Shown here: piece by piece, positions 48,436 to 59,744 of the stretch | Numbering within the stretch: position 1 is the first letter of the stretch | Layout of the letters: each line of letters begins with the position of its first letter | NCBI RefSeq assembly: GCF_905475465.1 | Contig: NC_062238.1 | Coordinates: 7,792,501 to 7,856,500 of the forward strand | Reading direction: 5' to 3' | Length of the DNA: 64,000 nucleotides | Origin: Pieris napi | Taxonomy: Eukaryota; Arthropoda; Insecta; Lepidoptera; Pieridae | The notes under the pieces: model-generated | What the model was told of the DNA's origin: nothing | What the model saw: only the letters and a program-made list of their open reading frames with translations | The model's database searches: none | Program-made: the position numbers and the translations under genes

Positions 48436-49493
48436 TGTGCGTTTTCCAATTACAGCACTAGAGCGCATTATGCGGCATAATGCTCAACGTTGAATGTTCC
48501 AAGTTCCAACTACAGCAACGCTTCGCAGTTCGCACAATTGAGCACTCTCAAAACTCTCGCGTGCTTCTCGCAATAAATACCAACACAGTGACAGAAAATT
48601 GACCAGTGTTTTTCATTAAGTTGGCATTTATCGAAATTTTCGTTAGTAAATATTACTTATTGTTGAAAAATTTGTAAGGCTTTCGTTTCGTCGTAGATTT
48701 TGAAAATAATTAAAGTTATTTCAACTGCAAAAAAAAAAAATATAAGTATGGATGAAGGTATAAATAGTTACTTTTTTTATAATTCACATTTAAAATATGA
48801 ATACAATTTTATTTTAAAATTCGGATCTGTAAACAAATTTATTTTACAGGATTATCTTTATATATATATAATTCTTCTGTGAGTGTGTATGTCACTGAAC
48901 TTCTCTCAAACGACTGGACCGATTTTGATGAAATTTTTTGTGTGTGTTCAAGGGGATCTGGGAATGGTTTAGATTCACAAATCAGCCCGCCAGATGGCGC
49001 TGCAGTCGGTACTTTCATACTTTGCTTTACTAATCGCTTGAAATATCATGCAGGACAACGTCTGTCGGGTCCACTAGTACTTTTGTAAACATTGCAATAG
49101 TTTTGAAAAAGTATATAATTTTTTTTAGAAATCATTTAAAAAAATTACTCAAAACGTAAATGATGTAAACTTCTTACATGAAACTTATATTTTACTGTTG
49201 ATTTAGCTTGTTAAAACCATATATTCTTTAAAGGTTTTCTCTTATTTCAGTAAAAAAATGTTAATGAAATAATTTGATAATTAAAATAAGCGTAAAAAGT
49301 TTTCAACCAATTATTATTGTTATCCACATTATTTATACATTAATGAGGTTGCTAACTCTATTCAGAACATTTTTTTTTCAACACTGACTTAGCGCAATCT
49401 GCTGATGCATTTGAAAACTAATTCACGTTCCAATTAAGCTTCAGCATTATGCGGCACTGAGTCGCATTATGCTCTGTAATTGGAAAACGCACA
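48436..49493. mobile_element. TIR element upstream of ATG12
   Basis: TGTGCGTTTTCCAATTACAG at 48436-48455 is exactly inverted at 49474-49493, and beyond it both arms carry GCATTATGC/GCATAATGC palindromes (left near 48475, right near 49445). About 1.06 kb, no transposase seen, and it has a Helitron inserted inside. No target duplication could be assigned, so the superfamily is open. Confidence 0.72.
48855..49077 (+). mobile_element. Short non-autonomous Helitron, nested
   Basis: Begins A|TCTTTATATATATATAATTC and ends GTCGGGTCCACTAG|T: TC start, CTAG end, A-T insertion site. Just before the end GGACAACGTCTGTCGGGTCC can form the usual short hairpin. 223 bp, lying within the TIR element 48436-49493. 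Confidence 0.82.
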
Positions 49494-50696
49494 CAGTGAA
49501 ATACACATTAACGCTCACGCTTTTCGGTAGTCCATGGCTACTTATAGCTTTTTTAATCAAAAAATATAAAAGTATGTATAACCAAACCTAACTTACCCTA
49601 ACCCGTTTTTTTTTCTATTATTTGTTTTGATTTTTTTTCTATTTTTTTATTATAATATACTATTATTTTATTATATACTAACCTAACCTAACCGAACAAT
49701 AATAATAATAGATTTTTTGGACAGCTCCGGCGCTACGGGAAATGCTGCCCCTCCACCCTTGCGTACCAAAGCACAGGCATTTTATTCAAGCCTCCGCAGC
49801 TTCGACTTTCTACGGCCTGCATAATGCCTGTGCTTTGTTAATTGTTACAGCGGGTGGGGGCTGCTCTTCCTCCGCGCCTCCGGGCTCCGATTTTTTATAT
49901 ACACTCTAGTCTCTAACGGTAGGGCAGACAAGACCACATGGATAGTGGCGTGGTCTGATTCGGTTTTGGGTACTTTTTGGATAAACACAGTAAACACTTT
50001 ATTCTGGTAAGTATTAAATAATACAGAAAGTTGCAAACATTGAAATACAAGTACTAATTAAGAAATAGGTATCGATAATTTCAATGTTGTTTATTCTATA
50101 ACTTTAAAATAAAAAAATAGGAAATAATCGATAAATAAAAAGAAACGATTATTAACAATCGATTTATTAAAAACACGATTTTTTAAAGTGAACGTCACAT
50201 CTCTTATAACCATTAACCAATAGAAAAGTAGAAAATGGCGGATTGTTTACAAATTTCAATACAATACACAAAACTTTAAAAAAAAATTAAAATACTTAGA
50301 CGCATTTCCGGCAGCAAAAATCACTTGGAGTTGTTCCAACTTCCAATCAAGGTCCCACGTGACTCCTGCATAATCAGCATTCAGCATCATCCCCTATCAT
50401 ATACTATAGACACTATAGTAGTAAATTGTCATTCTCAAATCAAGTGAAAAGTTGACAATAATAGTACATGTTCATTAAATTATTTATTTTATTTGATGGT
50501 AATGTTAATATTAATTCAATTGACACTAATGTCTAATGCGTCAACGTACAACCTATAAGTTATAGGCTGTACTCTGTAGGTTGATAACCTTGCTCTTCAA
50601 GAGTAGATCGTTATAGTGAAGTTCTACTCTACCAACTGTTGGATTCGATTTCGGTAAACCAGTTGGTAACTACTTTTTTTATATATATTACAGGTT
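49494..50696. other. Intergenic stretch with a hairpin
   Basis: No gene recognised. A 15-bp perfect inverted repeat (CAAAGCACAGGCATT at 49767-49781, its complement at 49823-49837) sits in a locally GC-rich patch, 49725-49890, that contrasts with its surroundings and may be part of an unrecognised element. Confidence 0.5.
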
Positions 50697-50790
50697 GCAA
50701 ATATAGGTCTGGCAATGTGAGTCCATGGGCGGCGGTATCACTTAATATCAGATGAGCCTCCTGCCCGTTTGCTCCCTGAAATATATAAAA
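50697..50790 (+). repeat. Dispersed repeat D, copy 2
   Basis: GAGTCCATGGGCGGCGGTAT, then TCAGATGAGCCTCCTGCCCG and an A-rich end; same family as 10485 and 59862. It lies in the 5' region of the first PAM2 gene, probably in its 5' UTR intron. Confidence 0.75.
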
Positions 50791-50917
50791 AAAAGGCAAA
50801 GTTTGAGCCTCATCCTTAATTCCCTTGTAAAATTTTATGCATTTGTACTCCTTGTCTTAAGCTTTGTATTTATTTTTCAGACAACAAAAAATCATTTTAC
50901 ATTGAACTTTCTTTGAA

Positions 50918-52978
50918 ATGGATTTCTTATTGAACAAACATAGCATACATGATGACTTGATATGTGCACAAGGAAGAATACCCATTCAAATTGATAAGCC
51001 ATTGGAATCTAATGAAAAACCACCAATAGGATATAAGGGTAAGTTTTTCCAATAATTTATTAAAATTATGTCTATAATACTAAATTATAATATAAATACA
51101 ATTTGTGACAAACCTACCTTGTACCTCTATTAACAAAATAAGCAATAACCTAAGGGATTCATACTATGAAATTATTATTATAATGAATATTATTCACACT
51201 AAACCTGCATGTGGCACTTTTTTCTCAACAATTTGTTACATTTTGCCTTTACTGCTATTATAAAAATAAATTTGTTCTGTTAAATTATATTAGCACTCTC
51301 TTTAACTTGCCATGTAAAGACACAAGAACTATCATATTATGAAAACATGTAATTTAAGATGAAGAAATAGATATTTTATGAAAAACAAAAAAGACTACAT
51401 AGAGCCAAAACATATGTAGTATGTATGGATTGTATGCTTTTATTTTGATATAATGTGATTGTTACAAATAAAATTCTTATGCACTATCTAGAAATAGCTT
51501 TACAATATGATTCCATCGTTTAATATTATAGCATACATCAGCACCTTTAATGATAGATAAATAGATAGAAATAATGTAACAATTTTATGATTTAAGTAAA
51601 TTTAATTTAAAACTATCTTTAATATTACACAATTTTTATAGCATAAGTATTTATCTACATTTGTATTTTCAGATGTTGAAGGTGAATGGAATCAACAACA
51701 TCATCAAACAGCAGAATCCACTATAATGCAGCCAGATCTTTTAGGCATTACTAAAATGTTAAGAATGGTAAATTCCACATATTACTTTTGTCTAGATAAT
51801 AACTGCAGAAATTTTGAAATGAGAGATGGAATCATCCACAAATTGCGTGATATAATTTGTTGTTAATAAGCATATTGCTATTAAGATTTGTACAATGTAT
51901 GGTAAAAGGCTTTATAGAAACAATGTGATAAAAAAAAATCTATAAAGCCTATACTTTTTATCTTTTTTGTGATCTATTACTATTAATTCCTACATCCAGT
52001 GTTCATCCAAATATCCTAACCTATCAAGTAATATTTGTGCATTTGTTTCAATGATCATTTTTCTAACAGATTACTTATCAGACTTTTTTACCTTATTCAC
52101 TTCATAATTTTTTGGGTTAAAGAAAAATCTGTTTCTTCACCATATATTCTTCCATCATACAAGTAACTTTGAATTGTACACAACATAAATTGGTGTACTC
52201 AAAAATAATATTCTCATACCTAATTTGCATTGATGTCTTTTATTTTTAGGTTGAGCCTGAGCAAAACCCAGGAAACAAACTAGATTATACAAATAATGGA
52301 AAAGCCCTTATTAGTAAACTCAACCCTAACGTGCCTGAGTTTACATCCAAGAAAACATCATCGGATAATTCTGACCAACTTCCGATTAAGACTGATCAAA
52401 ACTGTGATATTAGTAATAATGTAGACTTAAGTAAACTCAATGATGAAGAAAAGAAAAAATTGAAAAAGAAACTAATATCTAAAATAGGAACCACAAAAAC
52501 CACTTGTGAGAAAACTAGACGGGAACGCAATGCCGCTATTGCGGGGATATTAAAACTAAGCACACAACCAACTGCAAATGTGAAACTTATGACACCAGAT
52601 GAGTTTATGAAGAAAGAAAATACTGATAGCACTGACACACCTACTAAAGAGGTTATCAAGAAATCTGTTGATATAGTCGATAAGTGGCTCAATGGAGCAC
52701 CGGAAATGCCAAAAAAAACTTTGTATTTAGGACCCATAATGTTTAGTAAAAAATCAAAGTCGACTGAAAGCAATATGTCAATCAATACGGTCTCTAGTGA
52801 GGAATTGAAAGTTAACAATTTCTCTCCTACTAACATAGCAAATGAACTAACTGAAAAATATACAAAAAGAATAAAGCAGAAAGAGGAAGCATCTATGGAC
52901 ATATGGTCCAAACTAAAAAGGGACCTAAAGGCGAAAGATGAAGAAATTAAAAAAAAGTCATCCAATAGCTTGTTATGA
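50918..52978 (+). CDS. Unrecognised protein with PAM2-like motif, paralogue 1
   Basis: I do not recognise the family. Exons 50918-51038, 51673-51767 and 52250-52978 (121, 95, 729 nt; phases 1 and 0; GT-AG) give 314 aa. A TTTTTCAG acceptor at 50873-50880 implies a further 5' UTR exon upstream. Residues 94-103 read SKLNPNVPEF, fitting PAM2 (Leu and Phe seven apart, LNP core), the peptide that binds the MLLE domain of poly(A)-binding protein; a role in mRNA translation or decay is inferred from that alone. The rest is Lys/Ser/Thr-rich and probably disordered, except a helical ERNAAIAGILKLS block and a C-terminal ELKVNNFSPTNIANELTEKY..MDIWSKLKR block. All three landmarks recur in the paralogue at 57413-58716, which argues for selection on them. 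No signal peptide or membrane segment. Confidence 0.82.
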
Positions 52979-53956
52979 TATACTTACAACTATACTAGTT
53001 AATTTTCTCTCGTACAAATGCATCTTAAAAAATTGATTAATTAAAGACGGTCAGAAAAAACCAGAATGAATATACCGACATACGATAAGCGTATGTAGTC
53101 CTCTCATAGACTCAAAATTATCTATAGTTTGCTTTAACCATTGTCAAAGAACATAGTTCCGTCTTTCGTTTTTTAAACTGAACACTAAAATTATCTCATT
53201 AAAGATTGTCTACCTACCTACCTACCTTGACATTGGTAGAGTCTGCGCGGAAAGAGAACTATACTGCGATTGACAATATTGTTACGTCATTATAGTTCGA
53301 CAGTCTTGATACTTAAAATGAAATAAAATAAGTATACAATATTAGTGAATGAATTATTGATGGCTTAACCTTCACTGTAGTTCTCTTTTCGAAAAGTTGG
53401 CATATGTTATCAATAAACAAATTTTTTTATTGTAAATTTTTGGTACCATTATAATGTAGCACTTAAAATAGTAGACTGCACTATCAATGTTATATATGTA
53501 GGCTCCCTTTTTTAGATTCTCATAACAGTGTCAGAGTTGAGACTTAGCTATAAGTGTAAGTCCCGTATGACAAAAAGTTTTGGATTTGTTATACTAAACA
53601 CTAGGTCTCGACTCTGAATCATAGACCTACTCAGAAGGCCTCTTGGATATATGATATATTATTATAATATGACTGATATTAAATAATGTTATTATTTTTA
53701 GAAGAAATTTGTAAATAATGTATTTTATATGCTAATTGCTAACAACTTTTTATGAAATTGTACCATAAGTAAAATTATGACAGTAAATTTGACTAATACA
53801 AACAATTGTATTCAAATACTCAGTAATAGTTGAATATCAGTAGACTCTAATTGTACATATTCTCGAGATTTCATTATTTAATTTTAAATGATTTTATAAA
53901 AATTTATTTATGCGAAATTCTTAAAATGGAATATTATTTAAATTGTTTATGTTAGG
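52979..53956. other. 3' region of PAM2 paralogue 1
   Basis: Probable 3' UTR and flank; AATAAA at 53322-53327 is a candidate poly(A) signal. A (TACC)n run is at about 53213-53226. Nothing else recognised up to the LINE insertion. Confidence 0.45.
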
Positions 53957-55681
53957 CATATCAGCACTAAACATCTACGCTAAACACCTTAAACAGGCTA
54001 TAAAAGAAAATCTAGATGCTACTATTGAGGAAAACCTGATGTCGTTAACAGCTACAACAGACACCGACTACTCTCTCTGGAAGGCATGCAAAAATCTGAA
54101 TCAACCCACATCCCTAAACCACCTATAAAACTAGATAGAAACAAGTGGGCTAGATCTAAACTAGAAAAAGCAAATGCTTTTGCTGACCATCTGGCTAAAG
54201 TATTTGTTCCAAATGAAGCCACTCCTGGGTCGGATGAGGCTGAAATAGATGACATTCTCCAGCAGGATTTCCAATTGTATTTGCCCTTGAAGATAGTAAC
54301 ACCAAGGGAGGTACAAAGAACCATACAACAAATGGAGAATAGGAAGGCACCAGGTTTTGACCTCATTGACAAAAAGGTTCTCTCCGAATTACCTCGTAAG
54401 GCTATAACTTACTTGACGACCCTGTTCAACCGGATTATAAGTGTTGGATACTTTCCAGCGCTATGGAAGGTCTCTCAGGTGATTATGGTCCATAAGCCCG
54501 GGAAATCGCCACATGACGTCTCATCTTACCGACCTATAAGTCTTCTCCCGATCGTCTCTAAAGTACTGGAGAAGGTACTACTACGACGGCTCTCGCAAGC
54601 TATTCATGAAAATTCTATAATTCCAGATCACCAATTCGGGTTTAGAGCACAACACGGCACTATCGAACAAACTCACAGGGTGTGTAAATTCATAAGCAAT
54701 AGCCTTGAGCTAAAAGAGTACTGCTCCTCAGCTTTTCTGGACGTTCAAGAAGCATTCGATCGCGTATGGCACAAGGGGCTCTTATGCAAGATCAAGTCAC
54801 TTCTGCCTCATATTTTCTATGGAATCCTAGAGTCTTATATCACCGATAGAATATTCCAAGTGAAAGAGATGGATTGTACATCAGGTTTTCATGATATACT
54901 TGCAGGGGTACCTCAAGGATCTGTGCTTGGCCCAGTGCTGTACACCATATATACCTCAGATCTACCGCGTACCTCTGAAGTCAACATTGCAACCTATGCA
55001 GACGATACGGCAATCCTAGCTTCAAGTAAACAACCCGAAGAAGCCACGTTAAAGCTGCAGCGAAGCCTAGATGAAATAAGCAACTGGTTCGATAGGTGGA
55101 GAATTAGGGTGAACACTAGCAAATCAGTACAGGTGATATTCACACTGCGAAGAAAGACATGCCCCCCTGTAAACCTAGGAGGAAAGGAACTACCTCAGAG
55201 TGACACAGTTAAATATCTTGGACTGCACTTGGACCGTAGATTGACATGGCAAAAACACATCGAAACACAACGGCGTGAGATCAACATTAAATATAAGAGG
55301 CTGTACTGGTTACTGGGTAGAAACTCGAAATTCTCCATCGACAACAAACTCCTTATCTACAATTCTGTTATAAAACCCGTGTGGACCTACGGGATACAAT
55401 TGAGGGGAGCTACATGTGACTCTAACAAAACTAAAATTCAAAGAACACAAAACTACATCCTTAAACAAATAAGCAACTCGCCTTGGTTCATAAGAAACGC
55501 TGAAGTACATGAACACCTAGGCATACCTACAGTCAAGGAGGAAATAAAAGTATACGCTCAGAAGTACAAGACTAGGCTGGAATATCATCCTAACCACCTA
55601 GCTGTTCAACTCAGGGTGAGTTGGACCGGAGTATATAAACCGACTCAAAAGACGAAGAACCTTGGAGCTCAGCAGCATTGA
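53957..55681 (+). pseudogene. Jockey-clade reverse transcriptase, truncated and frameshifted
   Basis: The main frame (54086-55681, 531 aa) holds a nearly whole RT: KAPGFDLIDKKVL, SSYRPISLLPIVSKVLEK, DHQFGFRAQHGTIEQ, SAFLDVQEAFDRVWH (first catalytic Asp near 219), AGVPQGSVLGP (about 273-283) and ATYADDTAIL (Asp 306-307). The jockey-type C-terminus follows (YILKQISNSPWFIRN..HLGIPTV). The segment before it, 53957-54125, continues the same protein (IYAKHLKQAIKENLD..DYSLWKACKNLNQPT) in another frame, so a small indel near 54105-54115 breaks the protein. The endonuclease half is absent. Non-functional copy, but young enough that the active-site residues survive. Confidence 0.9.
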
Positions 55682-55797
55682 CTGAGCTAATATTACTATG
55701 GTAGATAGGAATATCTCCACCCGCAAACCATCCTACAACTTATCTGCTCATAGTCAGAAGACTGATTGCACGATGCGCTCTATTAAAAAAAAAAAAA
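53957..55797 (+). mobile_element. 5'-truncated jockey-type LINE
   Basis: ATGTTAGG flanks the element on both sides (53949-53956 and 55798-55805), and the 3' end is an A-run at 55785-55797. The sequence starts inside the coding region just before the RT domain, the usual 5' truncation. It sits in the intergenic space between the two PAM2 paralogues, in the same orientation. Confidence 0.9.
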
Positions 55798-55805
55798 ATG
55801 TTAGG

Positions 55806-57412
55806 TGAAGGTGCTGTTTATTGGTGCTGTTTCTTAAAATTCATATGTTTAAGGTGAAATGTATAGAAATGTTTTAACAAGTTTTAGTTTTTTTTATGAT
55901 TCAATTTATAAAATTGTATGTTGACGTTTTATTAAAAATGTTATACATTTAATAAATTATCTTAACAGTACAAGACTTTCGAAATATTTAAATTTTCTTA
56001 GCAGGAAGTTAAAAAGAAGAATATTATATGAATAGTTTTTATATATATCATGATATTGAAATATTTGTTATTTTTGTACTAGACTACTCACTTGAGTAAG
56101 AAAATATTTAGATTTACCTTTTTGTAGGTAAAAGATAAAAAATACGTAGCATTCTATTTTTTATTGCCCTCAAATGAGTCAAATTTGTTTCTTTTTCAGT
56201 GGAGAACTTTTTTAGAACAGAATCAGAGTTTAGCGATATACTAATATCACTAATATCACTGTTGGCTCTCTTTACCACCTTGCGAACTGGTAGTGAATGT
56301 AAATTTAGAATCAATTTAACATATTTTCTGCTGACGTTCATAAGGGTACTTGGTTACCTATACGAATAAAGTTATTTTGAGTTTTACTGCAGCTTTGTTC
56401 AGTCTTACTTTAGTCTTAAAACAAATGTTTCTGTTATTTATGAGGCATTTGCCATTGATGCAACTTTCATTCAGCCAAATTTTCCAGTTATTATTACTTC
56501 AAAACTCAAAATATTCCATAATGAAGTTATATTTTTTGTAGTCTTTTACTGCAGAGATTTTAATACAACTATTTTTCCCAAACATGACCTGTGTCATGAG
56601 AAAGTGTGAGCTAATTTTAACGATGACACAAAGCTATAATGATTAAAATCCTTGTTTTACTAAAATACTTAATATAGACTTTGAACAGAGGTTTTGAATT
56701 CGTTTCGTTCTAAATTTATGAACGATCCCCGATCACTCGCAAGCCCATTATTATTATTTTTTCTCTCATAAATATTTTTTTATTAATAATATCCCGACTA
56801 TTTCTTCGTCGGGGATATTGAAAAAGCTCTTTTAATAGAGATTATCTATATCCATAATTTTGCATTCAAAATGTTATGATTTCCATACAGCTTTTATGTA
56901 ATCTAATAATTCAAGGAATAATGAGCATGAATACTTAATTATTAATCTGTGGTTTATTTTTGTATGACACTTAAAACTAATGATACATTTGCTAAGCCCG
57001 TATTCCATAATGTATTTCACGTCACAATCTCTACTTGATCACTGTCAAATATGTCAAAATTCAAGTAGATTTTTTTACAGCTATTGCAATCAGTCAGATT
57101 GACATTTTTGCTTTTTAATTCTGTAGACTTGTAGAGACTAGAGACTCTCTGATTTTGTGTTATTTAGTGAATATTTACAACAAAAAAACGGGGCTTAACG
57201 ATTTCAATTTCTTGAAATATTTATGTTTACTCATTTACTGTATAGTTTCTAAATTCTACATTTGATAAAATGTGAGTACTTCAGCGCAGCGTAGAATGCG
57301 AGTGCTACTTTTTAGTTTGTTAGTTGTTATTATTCTGATTACGATTATTTATGATGAAAGATGAACAGGGCATAATCATCTATTCCATATTATACTAAAT
57401 TTTTCAGTAAAT
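55806..57412. other. Intergenic and 5' region of PAM2 paralogue 2
   Basis: AT-rich, no recognised gene or element. The TTTTTCAG acceptor at 57401-57408 indicates a 5' UTR exon upstream that I could not place; a GC-richer patch at 57280-57310 is a possible promoter or first exon. Confidence 0.45.
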
Positions 57413-58716
57413 ATGAACGATAATGAATCCTGGACATCCAAAGACGCCCTTTATCGGGATCTTGCCAGAGCTCAAGGAGGAGCTCCTATAGCAATAACTG
57501 ACCCTTTGCTATACCACGAAACACCCACAAGAGAGTATGACGATGGTATTTATTATATTTAATGGCACTTACAAAAACCAGTTAGTTACATGGACTAAAA
57601 CTGTATTAATAAATTAGACCAAAATTCACAGAAGTGAGCTATCCCTTCATTGCCCCCTTCTGGAAAATAATACAGTAGACATTCTTATGTATTTCTCCAA
57701 AACTTACTATAACTATACTTAATAAAAATAAAAAACAATACCATAGTGTTGTATATACAGAAAACAGTTACTATAATATCTCTCTTTTAAGACTTCTCAT
57801 TTTTATGAGGAGTGCTTTTACTTTTAACATTCTATAACTTGCCACAATACTGTGACAATATACTGGTAAATAATACTTATTATAATGGTTATTATTCATA
57901 TATCATGTATTGTTTATTACAATATTTTACAGAAAAGGATTTGGAATACCAATTTAGAGATGCTAGTGCAACAACAGACTATAGTGAAGGCCCTGATTTA
58001 CAAATGATTATGCAAATGCTGGAAATGGTAAGTTAAACAATTGATTGTTGAATTGTTTTTCTCTAAAAACTAAACATTTTAGCATTAGATTGGGTTTTAA
58101 TATTATCAAAACAATATAGTCACTATAATAAAAACTAAAATTATAACTTATCTGAAGACTATATTTTTTCTAGGTGAAGGATTATGACGTCACACCTGAG
58201 AGTCAACCTGTTGAAATCAGCAAACTAAATCCATTATCTAAAGTCTTTGTGCCTGAATCTTCTGAAGTTGCCTCAGATAAAGAAATAGAGCAGAAAATTA
58301 CAAAAAAGAAAAACCGTAATGCTGCAATTGAGTCCATTATTAAAGCACAAGAAGAATCTTTAAATCTAAGTGAAAAAAGCAAATACAAACCCATATCTTT
58401 AAAAAATAAATCAAAAACTGAAAACATAAAGCAAAGTATAACCACTGAAAAAAAACAAAATGGACTAAAACCAATTGTATATAATAGTAGTACGGCATCG
58501 AGTATGTTTAAGAAGAAAACAGTATCAAATAAGTCAAATAAAAGTCCACATACATCAAAAGTATCTCCAGAAATACTTAAAACCAATACATTTGTTCCTT
58601 CAAAAGTGGCGAGTTCATATTATGAGAAATTTGTTGAATTTAATGAGGCAAAGGAAGAAAAATACGACATTTGGACCGTGGTAGAAAAGAAGATAAAGGA
58701 ATCAGAGGAAAAGTAA
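57413..58716 (+). CDS. Unrecognised protein with PAM2-like motif, paralogue 2
   Basis: Exons 57413-57545, 57933-58027 and 58174-58716 (133, 95, 543 nt) give 256 aa. Intron phases (1, then 0) and the 95-nt middle exon are the same as in the gene at 50918, so these are tandem duplicates. Matching landmarks: exon 1 RDLARAQGGAPIAITDPLL against DDLICAQGRIPIQIDKPLE; exon 2 GPDLQMIMQMLEM against QPDLLGITKMLRM; PAM2-like SKLNPLSKVFVP at 92-103, whose FVP end is closer to the consensus than in paralogue 1; RNAAIESIIKAQ; and C-terminal ILKTNTFVPSKVASSYYEKF..YDIWTVVEKK. Lys/Ser-rich and probably disordered in between, and about 58 residues shorter. Function unknown; binding to poly(A)-binding protein is an inference from the motif. 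An upstream acceptor implies a non-coding first exon. Confidence 0.82.
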
Positions 58717-59043
58717 GGATTTCCTTAAAAGGAATTAATTAGGCTTTATTGAGAATGAGAGTGATTGTAGGAATGCACTATAGTGACAAACTAGGTTTAC
58801 AAAGTGATTCTCTACCTTTTTATCTTTTGATTGATCATCATAAATTCATCACACAGCACTAAAATTTGCAGTGCAGCAATAGCAATAGTTGATTTGATTG
58901 AGAACATGTATGTACATATAGGATATAAAGTAGCAATCTTTTTTCCAACATCAAAGTTAAGTTTGAGTGTGGTCCCAAACAACAAATCCAATACATTTTA
59001 TTTAACACTAAGTCTACTTTGAATCACAATGTAATAATATATG

Positions 59044-59284
59044 ATTGGACAATTCACACCAATTGACCTAGTCCCATGCTAAGCTGGTGAAGCTTGTGTT
59101 GTGGGTACTAGGCAACGGATATACATACATATTATAGATAGATAGACATATAAATACATGTTTAAACACCCAAGACCTAAGCACAACACCAAATGCTCAT
59201 CACATCGATGTTCGTCTCAGCCGAGGATCGAACCCAGGACCCATGGATTCGCAGTCAGGGGTACTAACCACTAGACCAATGAGC
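59044..59284 (-). mobile_element. tRNA-derived SINE, family B, copy 3
   Basis: Minus-strand head GGCTCATTGGTCTAGTGGTT with GGGTTCGATCC-like B box (one change), nearly identical through the body to the copy at 17838. No A-tail is visible at its 3' end. Confidence 0.9.
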
Positions 59285-59620
59285 CGTCAATGTCTTGAAT
59301 TTCAAATAATTAGTTATTAAGAAGATAATTTAGAGTGTTAAATCATAGGTTACTGTGTCATTAATATTATTATTATAATATTTCAAAAACACCTATATAT
59401 AGATACTCTTGGTCATGGGCTTTCTGTACTGGTTTTTGATCATTTATTTTTTCTTAACAAGGTAAGGCTATTAGCCTGTGCTAGACACAAAAGAAATGTC
59501 CATTGTTGGCCAGCCTTTTCTTTTGATTTTGCTCCTTAGAATAATTAAACAAGCTCAATATTGAAATATTTTGCAATAAAACCCTAGATTAAAAATTGAT
59601 GCGTATTTTATGTTAACATG

Positions 59621-59634
59621 GTTACCATGGTAAC
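59621..59634. promoter_or_regulatory. Perfect RFX X-box 111 bp upstream of a start codon
   Basis: GTTACCATGGTAAC is a fully symmetric X-box. In animals such sites within a few hundred bp of a start codon mark many cilium genes. The next start codon is 59745. The binding prediction comes from the motif alone. Confidence 0.6.
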
Positions 59635-59744
59635 AAAAATACACCGTTTTCACATGCAGTTACATTGTTTAAAGTATTAGGCACAAATATTTTTATAGTT
59701 ATAGACTTAAAGTTTGAGGCTTGTCTAATATCAATAAAAAAATT

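Noticed and set aside
52396..52965. 189-aa minus-strand frame
   Set aside because: It is the antisense of the last exon of PAM2 paralogue 1; its Phe/Ser richness mirrors Lys/Asp codons on the true strand.
58203..58586. 127-aa minus-strand frame
   Set aside because: Antisense shadow of PAM2 paralogue 2.
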